Below are positions 32,601 to 45,038 of a stretch of 64,000 nucleotides of DNA, one piece after another (position 1 is the stretch's first letter; every line of letters begins with the position of its first letter). A program made the translations under genes and the position numbers. This DNA is from Pogostemon cablin (taxonomy: Eukaryota > Streptophyta > Magnoliopsida > Lamiales > Lamiaceae): NCBI GenBank assembly GCA_023678885.1, contig CM042955.1, forward strand, positions 16,751,835-16,815,834, written 5' to 3'. The notes below the pieces were generated by a model. That model was not told where the DNA came from. It was given only the letters and a program-made list of their open reading frames with translations, and ran no database searches.

Positions 32601-35600
32601 AAGATGTATTGGATGCTATAAACCAAGTGATGGCTGATCCAGGCGTGGGTATTGGAAACCAAAGGAGGTGTGAACAAGGAGCGTACCATGCATGGAAACG
32701 GAAATTCCATTGCACGAGGTATTCTTGTAAGCTCAGTAATCGATGCAATGATCCATGAATGTGAGCAACAACCCACCAAACATGATGTCTGGGTGTATCT
32801 GCGTGAGAAGTATGGTGATACATCGATTACAAGGCTTAGGCAGTTGACTACTATGTTCGATACTTCAAAAAGAAACCTGATCATAAAATTAGACAAAATC
32901 TCAGGGAGATGTCTAATATGATAATCGAACTTAAGACTGCTGGTCATATACTCTCTGATGAACAGTAAATCTAAGTCCTGTTCAGCTCTTTACCTGATCG
33001 TTGGACACGTCTCAAAGTCAACTTGATGCATTATAAAAGAATTGAACTTTCAATGATGCTTCTTGTCATGTTGAGTTAGAAGATGAGAGGCTCGGAGCCT
33101 CAAAGCTTTCTTCTGGGACCTTTTATGCCAGTTCTACTTCTAAAGGAGCTTCAAGTTTCAAAAGGAAAAGGAATTGGAAGAAGGGAAAGAAGAAAAGACG
33201 ATCTAACGGTAATGGTGGTAAGCCTGGGGATAATCCAACAACTAAAACTGATGAACGGAAAAAGGAAAAGAAGCGTGACAAAAAGAATAAGAGAGATAAA
33301 AGCAAGATGCCATATTACAATTATAGTAAGCTTGGTTATTATGCTCATGAATGCCCTGAGCCCAGGAGGGACAAGGTGTATTGATCTTATTCTATTTTGT
33401 GTGAAATTAATGTCTCGAGTACTATCTTGCTTCCTGATTCTTATCCTTTGAGGATTATAGACTCAAGAGCAACAGACCATGTGACAAGAGACAGTGGGAG
33501 TTTTTTGTACATTTCCGTCGTATTCCGATGGGGACTAGGTGGATATATGAAGGAATCAATGCACGAGTCGAAGTCAGAGGACTTGAGACTAGCAAATTGG
33601 ATCTTGACAATAGTCAGACCTTTATCCTACATGATGTTCTATATGCTCCGGAGACCACGCGAAATCTAATTTCTGTTACAGTTCTACTTAATTGGGTTAT
33701 GATGTATTATTTACTGTGGTAATTAGCATTAATGATACTTGTTATGCATCTGGACATATAACTGATGGCTTTATGGTTTTAAATTGTATAAGAATGACGT
33801 TTAGTTATTATGATGATTATTCATATTCGCTAAATGCTCGATCTTCTAGTAATGCAAATGTGAATGATGTTTGGCATGCTAGATTAGGTCATATGGGGCA
33901 AGATAGGATGAATAGACTTGTGAAAGAAGGATTGTTGAGTCTTTCTTCTAAAGTCGAATTATCCAAATGCGAACATTATCTTGCTGGAAAAATGACTTGA
34001 AAACCTTTTGGTAAAGCTATTGGGTCTGAATCTTCATTAGAAGTAATCCATTCCGATATATGTGATTCTGTAAATGTGAGAGCACGACATGGAGCTCACT
34101 ATTTCATTACGTTAATTGATGATTATTCACGTTTTGGATGTCTATTTGATATCTCATAAGTCTGAAGCATTGGATTGTTTTAGACGATACTTGAGTGAAG
34201 TTGAAAATCAAAAGACAAGTCTATCAAAGTTCTAAAGAACTGATAGAGGACGTGAATATCTATCAGAACAATTCAAGGAATTTTATAATGAAATGGTATA
34301 ACCCGACAATTAACTGTTCCTTATACACCTCAACAAAATGGTGTTACTGGAAGAAGGAATAGGATTTTGTTGGAGATGGTTAGATCCATGATGGCACAAG
34401 CTAATCTAACGAGATGCGTTGCTTACGGCAGCTTATGTGCTTAATCGCGTGCATTCTAAGTCAGTTGCTTCGACTCCATATGAACTTTGGACGGGTAGAA
34501 AACCTGAATTAACCTTAGAGCTTGGGGATCAGCAGCTTAGTATATGATTCATCGAGTCAGTACGGAAAGTTGGGTCCTAGAGGCAAAAAAAAAGTGTATC
34601 TTCATAAGATACTTCATACATGCTAAGGGTTACGTGTTCATAGGAGATCACGATGGAAGCTTAACTGAGACAGAATAACATAATGTTCATTTTCTGGAAA
34701 CTGAATTTTCTAGTAAAGGGGCATCAGGGATGCCGGATCTATTTTCGAGATAGTAGAAAACCAATACCTATAAGATCCAAGTGGGAGTAATAAGCTGATG
34801 GTGTGCATCTTGATAGTTGATGGTGTGGGTCTTGATAGATATTTGCCAATTGAGAATCAGGTGATTCCCAATAAGAGCATTTTGTCTAACAGAAGACAAT
34901 CAGCAGTTATCTCATCTCGAAAAGTTCTAGGAAACATATGCCCAAAAGGCATTATGACATTGAAGGACAAGCCTTCTTAGTTTCACCAGAAAATGGAGAT
35001 GATTCTCTTGTTGACAAGGAAGAGCCCTTAAACGTTACAGAAGCTCTAACTTGTCCGGCAAAGGAGAAATGGATGAAAGAGGAGATGGAGTCTATGAAGT
35101 CAAATCAAGTCTGGGGACTTGTAGAACTTCCAGAGGGACAAAAGGAAATTGGGAATAAATGGATTCTCAAAATCAAAAGAACTGTTGATGGCTCAATAGA
35201 GAGGTAGAAAGCTCGCTTGGTGGCAAAAGGTTATACTCAACAAGGGTATAGAGTACGTAGAAACCTTTTCACTTATAGTGAGGATTGCCTTGATTTGTCT
35301 ACTGTTGGCTATAGTGGCTAGTATGGATTTAGAATTACAACAAATGGATGTTAAGACCGCATTTCTCAATGGAGAATTAGAAGAAGAGATCTACATGCAA
35401 CAGCCTGTAGGATTTATTCTTTGAGGTCGAGAGGATAAAATTTGTAGATTATAGAAGTCGTTCTATAGACTCAAACAATCCTCCAGACAGTGGTATTTGA
35501 GATTTCAAACCACGGTCATCTCATAAGACTACTGTGTTTACATTAAATGATCCAATAGTTGTTTTGTGATTCTATCCTTGCATGTGGATGACATTTTTCT

Positions 35601-38407
35601 AGCTTGAAATAGCAAAGAGTATCTTGAAAACATAAAAGGATGGTTGCCTTCGAATTTCGAAATGAAAGATATGGGTAATGCAGAGTACATACTTGATGTG
35701 AAGATCCATAGGGATCGTTCAAATAAGTTATTGGGTTTGTCTCAAGAGACTTACATCAAGAATCTTTTAGAACGATTCAAGATGGACAGCTGCAAACCTA
35801 TAGATACTCCTATTATAGAAGGCGAATCATTGAGTCAGAAAATGTGTCCCAAGACTCAAGATGGAAAGAATAAAATGGCCAGAGTACCATATGCCAATGT
35901 GATTGACTGCAGATTATTCTCTCTGTTATCAAGGAAATAACAGTACACTGAATGAGTATTCAGAAGCTGACTGGAGTGGTGACTTAGATAAATTTAAATC
36001 AACTCTCGGTTTTTGTCTTCTTGCTCAACAATGGAGCAATCTCATAGTGTAGCAAGAAACAGACTTGAATATCACTGTCCACTATGGAAGCCGAATTTGT
36101 GGCATGTGCGTCTGTAGTTCAAGAGGCTATTTGGTTGAGAAGATTCATGAAATATTTGGAGGTCTCAAACACTCCAGTGGGAGCTGTTTTAATTAATTGT
36201 GATAATCAGGTGGTTATTGCTTACACAAAAGACCCCAAATTTTATGGATAGACCTAACACATTGACATGAAGTTCAACTTTATTAGAGATATTGTAGATA
36301 AGAAGAAAAGTGATTCTTAATTATATTTCTACTCGTTTGAGTCTGCGAAGGATTTAAAATGATGTATTGAATATGTATATGTATGTTAATGGAATAGTTA
36401 ATGGCTTAACTATTCATGTATGTTTTATAAATTATATGTGATGGTTCATATATAATAGTATGTCGGCAAGTTTTGATTAGCTCTCTCATACGAGCAATCA
36501 CCTCTGGCTCAGTGGGAGCGCAGAGATGAGATTACGATAGCTAATGTAATCGGGATAGATTTTGCCACGAATCTGATCCAACTTGTTATAAAGCTAAATC
36601 GACGGAGATCCTATATGTTGGAGGGAGGATGTTCGGGTTAAGTGTATAGGACACACTTGAACTCTGATTTACACGATGTCTAAATTAGAAGAAATACGAC
36701 ATACGCTTTCTTAGAAGGAAGTTAAAGACATTGTGACATGTGTTTAGGAAAACGACATGTGCTAAGCTGACCCCAACAGGATTGAGAAAATAATCCCTAT
36801 TTTCTCAAAAGTATGAGTCCTTATCTATTGGTTACCCTTATGACTTTCTACTATATTCTAAGTCTTCACTTTGGTGTTGCTACTTTAGCATGTTACCAAA
36901 AGAGCTATGGTTAATAACGGCGATGCGGTACATATCTAGGAAAGCAGCTACAGTGGGAGACTGTAGATAATTAGTGAGATGGAAAGAACGTCTTAATTTA
37001 ACATATACTATTGTGATTCATTGACTAGTCAATCAAGTAGGGTCTTGATTATGAATACATAGTAATTTGCAAAAAGGTTGAATATGCTCTGATAAGTCCA
37101 GGGATTGAAATAGAGATATGTCAACTTATGTTAAATGTTCAAGAGTTCTGGGGTATAGCGAGCTTGTTGAGTTTCATTTATAAACTGGTTGAGTTGCTAT
37201 ATATCTCTAACAAGTGTATCGCGATTAAAACTCATATCTCGTGGGTCACACGATGTATTAATCTGTGTCAGAATATGTTTTTTGAAGAAATTGAGTCAGG
37301 CGACTTATGACTTCATATGTGAGTGGGAGATGTAAATAATAATTAATATAATAAATATTAATTATAAATCCACATATGAAAGTAAAGTGGATAAGAGAGA
37401 AAGAGGAAGTTAAAAGTAGTTTTTAACTTCTCCTTGAAGATTTTATTTGATTCTGCGTAAGCAGTTATCAGAACATGCATTCAGAACAAGCAGAACGAAG
37501 AACGTAGAGAATAGTCTTCTCTCTCGTTTTCTCTCCCGATTTCACATCACAAATCCAGTTAACATATTCCGGATTAGTACCATATCGTGGAATACAATCT
37601 TTCAACCCCGTGTTGGAGATTTGATCTAGAGATCATGGTTTAACGACGTGAGTACCAACAGGTTCGTACTTTCTTCTTCCGCTGCAACGAGAACTCAAAG
37701 GAGAAAGGTATGGTTTCTCCCTGTGTATGAACGTGAGTTTTCCAACAGTATGTTTATTTATAGTTAAAAAGTATGATTCACTTAACTATCAATAAACAAC
37801 TTTATCTATATAACAATCATACCTTAATAATGAACCGACTCGTCTGAGTATAGACTTTGTGAGTTAATTAATGATTACCTGGATTTAGAGAGGATTTAGG
37901 AGTGGGAATATTAGAGGAGGATGTTTTAAGAGGACATGAAGAGAGTGGAAGAACAGGGAGATTGTGGCAGTTGCAGATTTCAATCATGTATCCATCTGGA
38001 TCATGGAAGAAGAGCTGATCCACAATGATCCCCCCTTCTTCCACCACAGCTTTCACATACTGAATCCCCATTTGTTCCAAGTGTTGGATGATGAGGTTCA
38101 TATCTGAGCATTGGAAGGAGATGTGGTTGTCCTTTGGATTGATCTCTCTCTTCTTTGCTGGTGCATTGTTCTCTGCAGCTTGCAGCAGATGGATTCCTAT
38201 CCCATGGCTGAACAACCAAGCTCCTTCGAAGTCGAACGAAGAAGGTCTCTTGATGAGGACGAACCCGAGGAGGGTCTCGTAGAATTCGACCGATTTAGCG
38301 ACGGATTTGCAGAGGAAGGAGACGTGATTCAGAGCCAGCAATGGCAATGCTGCTTTTGCCAACCCTAATTCTTCATTTACATTCTCCATTGTTGCCTCTC
38401 TCACCAT
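29684..38407 (-). CDS. Glyoxalase-I-like (VOC superfamily) protein, two exons, intron holding a copia element
   Basis: On the minus strand exon 1 is 38407-37879 and exon 2 is 29766-29684. The donor is CCAG/GTAATC, the acceptor ends TTGTAG, and phases match, giving 612 bases and 203 residues. The VOC domain spans about residues 25-150. H28 (LNHVSFLC), H95 (KDNHISF) and E143 (MIEICNC) sit where this superfamily binds metal. FDFEGAWLF and GIGIHLLQ are typical of the plant glyoxalase-I-like group. Exon 2 ends GLMMENLAMNLMDLSI, like the tails I recall from that group, which supports the exon join. If active it would act on a small toxic aldehyde adduct or a similar substrate, but that is not shown. 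A second ATG lies at 38389-38387. The intron is 8112 bases, about 267 without the retrotransposon. Confidence 0.85.
29908..30324 (+). repeat. 5' LTR of the intronic copia
   Basis: TG...CA, 417 bases. It differs from the 3' LTR at three positions only (GTATTC/GTCTTC, ATCACGG/ATCATGG, GAAAGTG/GAACGTG). Confidence 0.95.
30326..30338 (+). promoter_or_regulatory. Met-tRNA primer-binding site of the intronic copia
   Basis: TGGTATCAGAGCC, starting two bases after the 5' LTR. Confidence 0.9.
30339..31607 (+). other. Leader of the intronic copia with GC-rich palindromes
   Basis: About 1.27 kb between primer site and first ORF. The part 30800-31210 is GC-rich and holds four near-perfect palindromes of about 20 bases built on GGCGCGTG...CACGCGCC (30912-30930, 30953-30975, 30988-31010, 31031-31053) plus single GCGCGTG copies after them. 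Long frames in both directions here come from the high GC content. Confidence 0.75.
31608..32156 (+). CDS. Unrecognised intact ORF (182 aa) in the copia leader
   Basis: The ATG at 31608 lies just after TTTTTTCTCAG, which looks like a splice acceptor, so it could be the downstream part of a spliced leader ORF. The frame is unbroken. The N-terminal half is helical and acidic (TEEDIRTKEEVLHEF), a central part carries WANTLSSYLQKDFWVQWETY, and the basic C-terminus has DPLGQAIYSVGTKKFDYEH and GRLIRRFP. It does not look like copia gag, whose remnants start 400-500 bases further on. It may be a captured host or viral sequence. I cannot name it. Confidence 0.55.
   Translation: MSGSGTITEEDIRTKEEVLHEFLNYKMKPTHNIRDHAIELIELYNRLLPLIYSNAIPNDKYFEVSSPETWANTLSSYLQKDFWVQWETYKLKPNGRQIMQDLADASEAEYRTQALRSACLRMGRIRRSDSLRLSSREKRQIKNPHIDPLGQAIYSVGTKKFDYEHRWKSSNDKLGRLIRRFP
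32560..33385 (+). pseudogene. Copia gag remnant
   Basis: The frame at 32652 reads VWVYLREKYGDTSITRLRQL, a typical copia gag stretch. The next part lies in other frames with stops. A lysine-rich tail (33170-33300) leads to a decayed zinc knuckle near 33312-33355 in which the first two cysteines are tyrosines. Confidence 0.8.
33397..34560 (+). pseudogene. Copia protease and integrase remnant
   Basis: The protease region shows IIDSRATDHVT where active copies have a DSGA/DSGC triad, then LHDVLYAPETTRNLISV. The integrase zinc part includes DVWHARLGHMG near 33868, and the core start EVIHSDICD and LIDDYSRFG follow near 34040-34140. Stops and frame changes occur throughout. Confidence 0.85.
34930..36365 (+). 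pseudogene. Copia reverse transcriptase and RNase H remnant
   Basis: The frame at 34938 carries EKWMKEEMESMKSNQVWGLV and IGNKWILKIKR, followed by KARLVAKGYTQQG after a stop. MDVKTAFLNGELEEEI lies near 35346. The YVDD region is altered (HVDDIFLA after a frame change near 35582). FEMKDMGNAEYILDVKI begins at about 35656, and RNase H shows SEADWSGD near 35961. It is not functional. Confidence 0.85.
36366..37330 (+). other. 3' untranslated part of the intronic copia with polypurine tract
   Basis: About 960 non-coding bases after RNase H. GAGTGGGAGA immediately before the 3' LTR at 37331 serves as polypurine tract. Confidence 0.7.
37331..37747 (+). repeat. 3' LTR of the intronic copia
   Basis: 417 bases, 414 of them matching the 5' LTR by eye. 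Followed by the target duplication GTATG. Confidence 0.95.
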
Positions 38408-38510
38408 CTCTCTCTGTGGGATGTTGTATGAATGTAGGAATATTGAGTGAATGATTGAAGAAATAGTGATGTTTAGGATATGGTATGATGGAGTGAAGGT
38501 TGTATGTGTG

Positions 38511-38520
38511 TGTTTATAGA
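38511..38520 (-). promoter_or_regulatory. Probable TATA box of the glyoxalase-like gene
   Basis: Read on the minus strand, TCTATAAACA about 105 bases before the ATG, leaving room for a 70-80-base leader. Confidence 0.5.
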
Positions 38521-40183
38521 GAGGGATGTATGAGAAAAGGATTGAAAAGGATTTCTTGTAAATGACATGTTGAAAATATTTGGTGAGTCATTAATTTTAG
38601 TCTACTTTTCAACTCCTAGATATTTATTTATCAAACATCAAACCAAGTTTGACTAGGTAATTTTCTTAGAATTTAATTATAGGATTAAAATAGAATATTT
38701 TATTTTATTTTATGATATAAATTAAACTCGTTAATTATTCTTATTATTTGGATATTAATATCTAGAATTTTGAAAAAAAAAAATAATCGAGGCAAAAGAA
38801 CAAGAGTAAGCTGTTTTGCGTGATACTCCGTTATCTCGAGAAATAAGTTTTACAAAATAGATAGGAAGTGATTATATATAATTTTATTAAATAAAAAAAT
38901 TATGCTTATTTAATTAAATTATTTTATTAATAATTTTGTAGAGCGATGGTATTTCTAACATGGAGTAAAACATATAATCCAAGAAAAACGATGCTCTCGT
39001 CTGCGAAACTATTTGGTGAGAATGTCCATATAAAATTAGAATAGATTTTCTCCTATTGCTCCATTACTTTGGGATAATTTAATCTCTCTCTCTTTTTTTA
39101 AACATAATTTAAGACGTTTATTTGTATAATAAAATGGTAATTTTTATTCTATATATTCTACGTACCTATTTGTTTGGCATTTTAATATACTTTAAATTTT
39201 AAAATTAAAAATATTAAACGAGTAATAGATTAGTTATTTAAATCCAATGAATGGTTTTATTTTTTTTAATGATAAAAAAGCCCTACATTATATATATTTT
39301 TTTAAAGAAAATCCATAATTAGTATGGTTGAAATAGTAAAATATAGGAAAATTAAGAAAGAAAATAGTCATATTAAATCTAATATATAATTGAAGACGTG
39401 GGGGATTAAGGCGAAGTGAGTCAGTCCAAGGTGGCATACACGTGGATCATGATATTTTAAGTTTTATTACACACGTTCTTATCTACACACCGACACCGCG
39501 TCCCCTCTAGCCCTTTTACAACTACAATTTTTTTATTTTTTTTTATGTCGGCTCAGTAATATCTCAATCTGCCACCAACACTTAATTGGATCCTCCCCTT
39601 TATCTTATTTCCAGGTTTCATATTGTTTTTCTTGTCTTTATTTGATTTACTTGGAATTATGGGTGAGTAGCGTATGAACTCGTTTCACACAAAAAATAAT
39701 TTTTAAGAAATATAAATTATTATTGTTATAAATTAAAAATATTATTATCTCGATAAAAATATAAAAAATCAAAACATATTAAAATTTGAAGAGTATATTA
39801 CTACATTTTTCATTCAGAAGAGTAATATTCATCCCTTTAAAGCGTAATTTTTTTATAATAAAGAGTAATGATAAATTAGAATGCAAGAATTTGAGGGCTA
39901 ATATTTTTCATTTAGAAAAGTAATAACTCATCTATCTAAAAAAATAATTTTTTATGTACTAAATAGTAATTGATAAATTAGAATGAACGTTTGAACCGGA
40001 TTTGCATAACCATTTTTCCTAAATTATACTTCATCTATCCCGAGCAAATGTTTACACATTTCATTATTAAAATTTCTTTCAAAGTAAGGTTTACATTTTT
40101 TTTTTGTTATATAGTACTCACACGAAATAATCAATACTCTATATTTTCACGAGATCCACAAATTATATACACTAATACAACTA

Positions 40184-40185
<2 letters not shown>

Positions 40186-40241
<56 letters not shown>
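40186..40241. repeat. (TA)n microsatellite
   Basis: About 28 TA units. Confidence 0.95.
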
Positions 40242-40246
<5 letters not shown>

Positions 40247-40455
40247 TATTAAAATTTTGAGAGTAGAAAGGAACTGTTTCACTTTCATCTATGAAACTTT
40301 TTTTTGCCTCATTTTTTATTTTATTTTTTCATGTGGTTTATAGTATATTTTGTTAATAAAGTTTAGTGTTTATTTTTTAATTTAGTATTGATTTTAAAGA
40401 TATAATTGTGATAAAAAAAAACTGGAGATATTGACAAGAAACTTATTCAATAATA

Positions 40456-40543
40456 CTCCCTATTCACTTTAATTAGGAAAAATGAAAAGTTAACTGGAGT
40501 GTTGGAAACTTATTCCATAATAACACTTAACTTTAGTAGGGAG
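40456..40543. mobile_element. Small Stowaway-like MITE
   Basis: CTCCCTATTCACTTTAATTA at the left and AACTTTAGTAGGGAG at the right, flanked by TA. A worn member. Confidence 0.6.
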
Positions 40544-42481
40544 TATTATGGAAGAAAAAAAAAATCAATATATCATGTTAGAAGGTAAAAAAAAAAAAAG
40601 TTCAACTTTTTTAAGAGGTGATCATCTTCGTGCTTCATATATTGAAAGTAGTAGGATGATTTGTTTGCTTTTTCTTTAATTTTTTTCTTCCTTATAGTAA
40701 GTGTGTTTTTTGGTGTAAGCTAATTATTTGTGTGAATATGTAATTTTAATGTGTATTTCTTATGTGGATGTATTAAATAAAATGTTTATTTTGGTATGTA
40801 ATTATATAAAGGGGGTGGGGTTTCCCAATATTTTTTTTTATCTACAATTGGATGCCTAACAAAACCCTTGATAGAATCACCCTTTTAGAGAACATTAAAG
40901 ATCAAAATTTAAAATTCCGGCAATATTTGAAAATTTCAACTAAGAAAAGATTAAAATAAACAAAAATAATTAAAATTAGATAAAAAGAATTAACTAAAAT
41001 TGATTATTGAAATAAAAGAATCACATATTGATTCAGTTTTATTTTGGAAATATTTTATTTTAATTAAATAATGCAAACATAAAACATATAACATGGTTGA
41101 ATGGCCCTTGGAATGAAAAATCAGACATACTCGAATTTTATTTGATTTTATATTATTAAGCAGGAATTTCAACGCTTGTTGCTTCATCATAATGATATCT
41201 TATCTGGTACGATGGGCTGTGGACTTTATTGTAAACCATTATTACTAATTAAAAATATATAATTACTTCATTTTTTATTATTTATTTATGAGCCAGCCTT
41301 ATTCAGACAGTAGGTCATGAAAATAAAGATATACCAATTTCTCCTTCCTTAATTGGGGGTGTTTAAAACATTGTTTCACAAAATATTAATTATGATTAAA
41401 TATAATAAGTCAATCGTCCATGATATTTTTTCACAATTTTCATTTCCATGCATTCCATTACTTTTGCACCTTTCTAATAATGGTAATATCATATAATATT
41501 AATATCATTAAAATATTATAATATTAAAAAAATGTCACTTATCTTTTACATTTTTTCATCAGTTTCGACAATTCTATTTTTTTTTTCTCTTTAAATTAAC
41601 CAACTTACCCCTAATCTTACAAACATTATACTTAAAAAATATAGTTTTTCTTATTCACTTGTTTAGATACGCGTGTAAAAATACTGACGGAGAAATTTAT
41701 ATATATCATATTTGTATAAAATAAATATATAATTCTTTTAATTATTATAGGAATATATCACTAAAAATTACACAAGATTTAAAATGAATGTCGATTAATT
41801 TTTACTTTTATAATTACATAATAACCTTGGAAAATATGTACGACTCGAATATTTAATGAATGATTTACTTCAATTTAATGAATGACTTACTTCAAATGGT
41901 TGAGAATTACTATTGTATTTCATTTTTATATTTTATCAGTAAAATGTAAATTTTTATACAGGATGAAGGGGTATATTTATGCACAATTATGCATAAATTT
42001 TTTTCCTTGATTAACCCAAGTGTTTACTTAAGTGGAGTAGTAGGTCTTAGGATAACGACATACATCTACCTTATCTCCGGAAATATTGAGGTGGCAGTAT
42101 TTTTTTTCTCATGACTCAGCTGTAAGAAATTAAAACGTGTCTAAATTAATTTGTCTAATAATACTCCATTTTTGTGTAAAAGTAATTTATCAATCAACAT
42201 TGAACTTTATTTCTTACTACAGTTTTACGCGTATAAACAAATTGATTTATGGGTAGTTAGACTTTGAGTGAGATGGATGAATCATTCATTACATGAATGA
42301 AGTCTAGCTACTTTTGGTTGCTTAAATTATATTTAAATTATTTTATTTTTTATTTATGTTTTTCTCCTCATCCTCCGACTTGGATAGTTTAATTAGGTAA
42401 TAGTTTGCACATTTTTTAGTATTTTGTTTGGGCATGTGTAGATTCAATAAATAAATTTAATATGGTACTTGAGCTTAAAGT

Positions 42482-43112
42482 TGTTGGGGGAATATGGAGG
42501 TGCACCAAACAATCACTTTAAAATATGAATATTGAAAATAAAATACAATAAAAGAAGAAACGAAAAATGTCTTAAAATCTTATCTTTGGATCTTGATCTG
42601 GATCTGGATCTTCAAATGGAATTGGAGCGGGAACAGGATCTGAACCTTGAACCGAGTCGAGATTGGATCTCTTCCCGCAAGACGTGAAACGTCCCGGTAG
42701 TGCTCCGGTTCTTGACGCAACGCCGTAAAATGGTTCTTTCATTTCCAACGAAGCAGCACCGCTATTGCAGGAATTTCGGCGAACGAAAGAGGATGGAGAA
42801 TTAGATCATCTAGACTATGCACTATACAAATATATGCAGAGGTGCTTGTTGTGTTGTGGTGTGTTTGAATACATGGTGAATGACCCTATTTATAGGTGCA
42901 TCATTCCACTCAGCCATAATAGTGATTGCGTGATTTACGACGTATTAATTGCTGATGGCGTGATTTCCTCTAATAAGCAATTATGACGATTTGATTGCTG
43001 ATTACGTGATTTTCTCTAATCAGCAATCATGGAGGGTTATTGCGTCCAAATTCAACGAACCTACTTCAAGTTCAACAAATCTTTCCATAGGAAAGGATTC
43101 GTCTTCCGTACA
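42482..43112 (-). repeat. 3' LTR of copia E0 (outermost, minus strand)
   Basis: Read on the minus strand it starts TGTACGGAAGACGAATCC and ends CATATTCCCCAACA. A polypurine tract (GTGGGGGAT) lies directly before it. It is a different family from E1-E3. A target duplication could not be confirmed because the other end is outside the window. Confidence 0.7.
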
Positions 43113-43830
43113 ATCCCCCACATGAGTGGAATTTGGTGAACCCACATGAAATGCAGACACACAATCCAGTACTCGTGAGACACTAATTTATCCGGATAGG
43201 TAGCTTGGGACTTTGAACCTTCCGTAGTCAATACTATCGAGTATACCGGTGGCTTAGTAGACACAAGGTCTTTGAACTACTCCTCTTTAGCGTATACTGA
43301 GACAACAGTGTGAACGCATCAATACCTTTCATCATCCTTGTTCTCACGTTTTGGTCCGTTTCGACCATGGACCCCCATTGGATTCATAAGTGTTTCACTT
43401 GATGCGGCCACTCACTTCACACTTACATAAGTGATCTCCTATCTTGAGTACCTCGTTATACTCAACTAGCCTTTACTATGCCTTTTAGGAATCATTAACA
43501 TTCAGAGACTTAACCTCACCACAATACAGGTTCCAACACTTGGATTTATTGCTCTTCTAAGGAATGATAGGTTTCAGGTGTTACTCGAACCTCCACAGTT
43601 TTATTTTCCTATTGAACTAAGTTCTTGGGATCTCCAGTCATCAAGGTTGGGTTACCACTGTTTTGGTTCATTACTTTGTAGATTTTAATCACATTCCTTC
43701 TAGAAATTTTATTGATCTTGATTTTCACACATGTGTGAGTGGATCCATTTTCTTTAATTCAAGATCAATTTATTGTGTATTAAACACAACCACATGTCAT
43801 CTTTAATTCAAAAACCGCCACATTTAGAGT
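43113..43830 (-). mobile_element. Copia E0 3' internal remnant
   Basis: Sequence between the E0 polypurine tract and the point where E1 starts. Mostly non-coding 3' part (for example GGGGGTCCATGGTCGAAACG on the minus strand). E0 would continue after the end of E1, beyond this window. Confidence 0.6.
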
Positions 43831-45036
43831 TGTTGGATTGTATACTAAAAGTCTAGCTTTAGTATGAACAATGTTATAACAATATTTGAAATGAGAATCA
43901 TATGATCAAATGATTGCATCTTATAATTTATTTTATATGCATGATGCAATAGTCCATTTACTTTATACTGTAGATAATATGTTGTGCGACAACACGCGGA
44001 AGATCATATTATCGGTTTCCTTATAAAGTATAAACAGATACTCACAACTGAGATAGACGGGGACTCTCTATCGGTATGGTTGTAGTGTGGTTCGGTATTA
44101 GCTTGTCTTGGCTATAGAATCACATTAGTGCACTTGTGTGTATTGAGTAGGACCGCTTGAGATCGTTCTTCTTATACTGACTATATAGTAGAACTTGATC
44201 TCTGTTATTATGGAAGTTCGTGCTCTTAATCCCTATACAATAACCTCGACACGTAGGGCAGTATGTATTTCTTTGATTAATCAATGTGTGAGATTTATAA
44301 GTATTAAATCAACAAACTCGGTGAGTTGGGAAGTAGTGCTGTATCTATGGTGTGCTGTTGATTGTAGAAGGAATCCATGTCCGTCATAGGTTGATGATGT
44401 CCCCTTGAGGAGCTCATAAGGTTTATCATGTAAATCTTGCAAGTGGATTAATTTCCGGCATGATAATAAGGTTGAGTGGTACTACTCTCGGATGAGATAT
44501 TAATTAATTTGAGTTGTCAGTAACTTAAATAATTAATGGGCATTGTATATCTTAAACATGGGGAGACTATCGGGCTTATAATAAGAAGGAGCCCAGAACA
44601 TAATTTGGGATTGGACGGGTAGTACAATAATAATATTTTAGTGGACTATATTATTATTATTGGATTTAATTAAAAGCTTTGGGCTAAGCTTGGTTAATTA
44701 AATTCAATTGAGGCCCAACCCAATTTCTCCTCCTGGTCCCTGATGTAGCCCAATATATATAGTCATCTCAGCTTCTGGATACCTAAGTAACTGCGCCTTT
44801 TTTGACGTTAGTTAGGGAAAGAAGCAGAATGGGAGAATCCTGCAGATTGTTGCCCACACAACAGCAGGATTCGACTTGGGACATACTGCAGAAGATTGAG
44901 AGGTAGTTCTCTGCAACGGTTCAACCTCTACATCAACCCAGAAGTACGGTAAACATGATTTAATTGCTTCCGCTGTTATTTGTTTACCTGTTACACCTAA
45001 CGGATCACGTTGAACCACACGATCCAATTGCCAACA
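43831..45036 (+). repeat. 5' LTR of copia E1 (plus strand)
   Basis: TGTTGGATTGTATACTAAAA ... CCAATTGCCAACA, 1206 bases, followed by ATTGGTATCAGAGCG (primer site). Homologous to the E3 LTRs but visibly more diverged from them than they are from each other. Confidence 0.9.
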
Positions 45037-45038
45037 AT

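Larger units (their letters stand above)
29908..37747 (+). mobile_element. Copia LTR retrotransposon (7840 bp) inside the glyoxalase intron
   Basis: Two 417-base LTRs begin TGTAAATAAT and end TTTTCCAACA. GTATG flanks both sides (29903-29907 and 37748-37752). The order gag, protease, integrase, RT, RNase H is that of Ty1/copia. By eye the LTRs differ at three positions, which points to a recent insertion. The coding region is nevertheless full of stops and frame changes. It lies antisense to the host gene. Confidence 0.95.
38521..42481. other. Gene-free AT-rich interval
   Basis: No coding frame with support. It includes a TA microsatellite (40186-40241), a small Stowaway-like hairpin (40456-40543) and poly-T/A runs. 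A G-box-like ACACGTGG lies at 39439-39446. Confidence 0.65.

Noticed and set aside
44195..44389. A 64-codon frame conserved in the E1 and both E3 LTRs (also at 50758 and 57711)
   Set aside because: The LTRs are homologous copies, so conservation of a frame is expected. It has no coding features.
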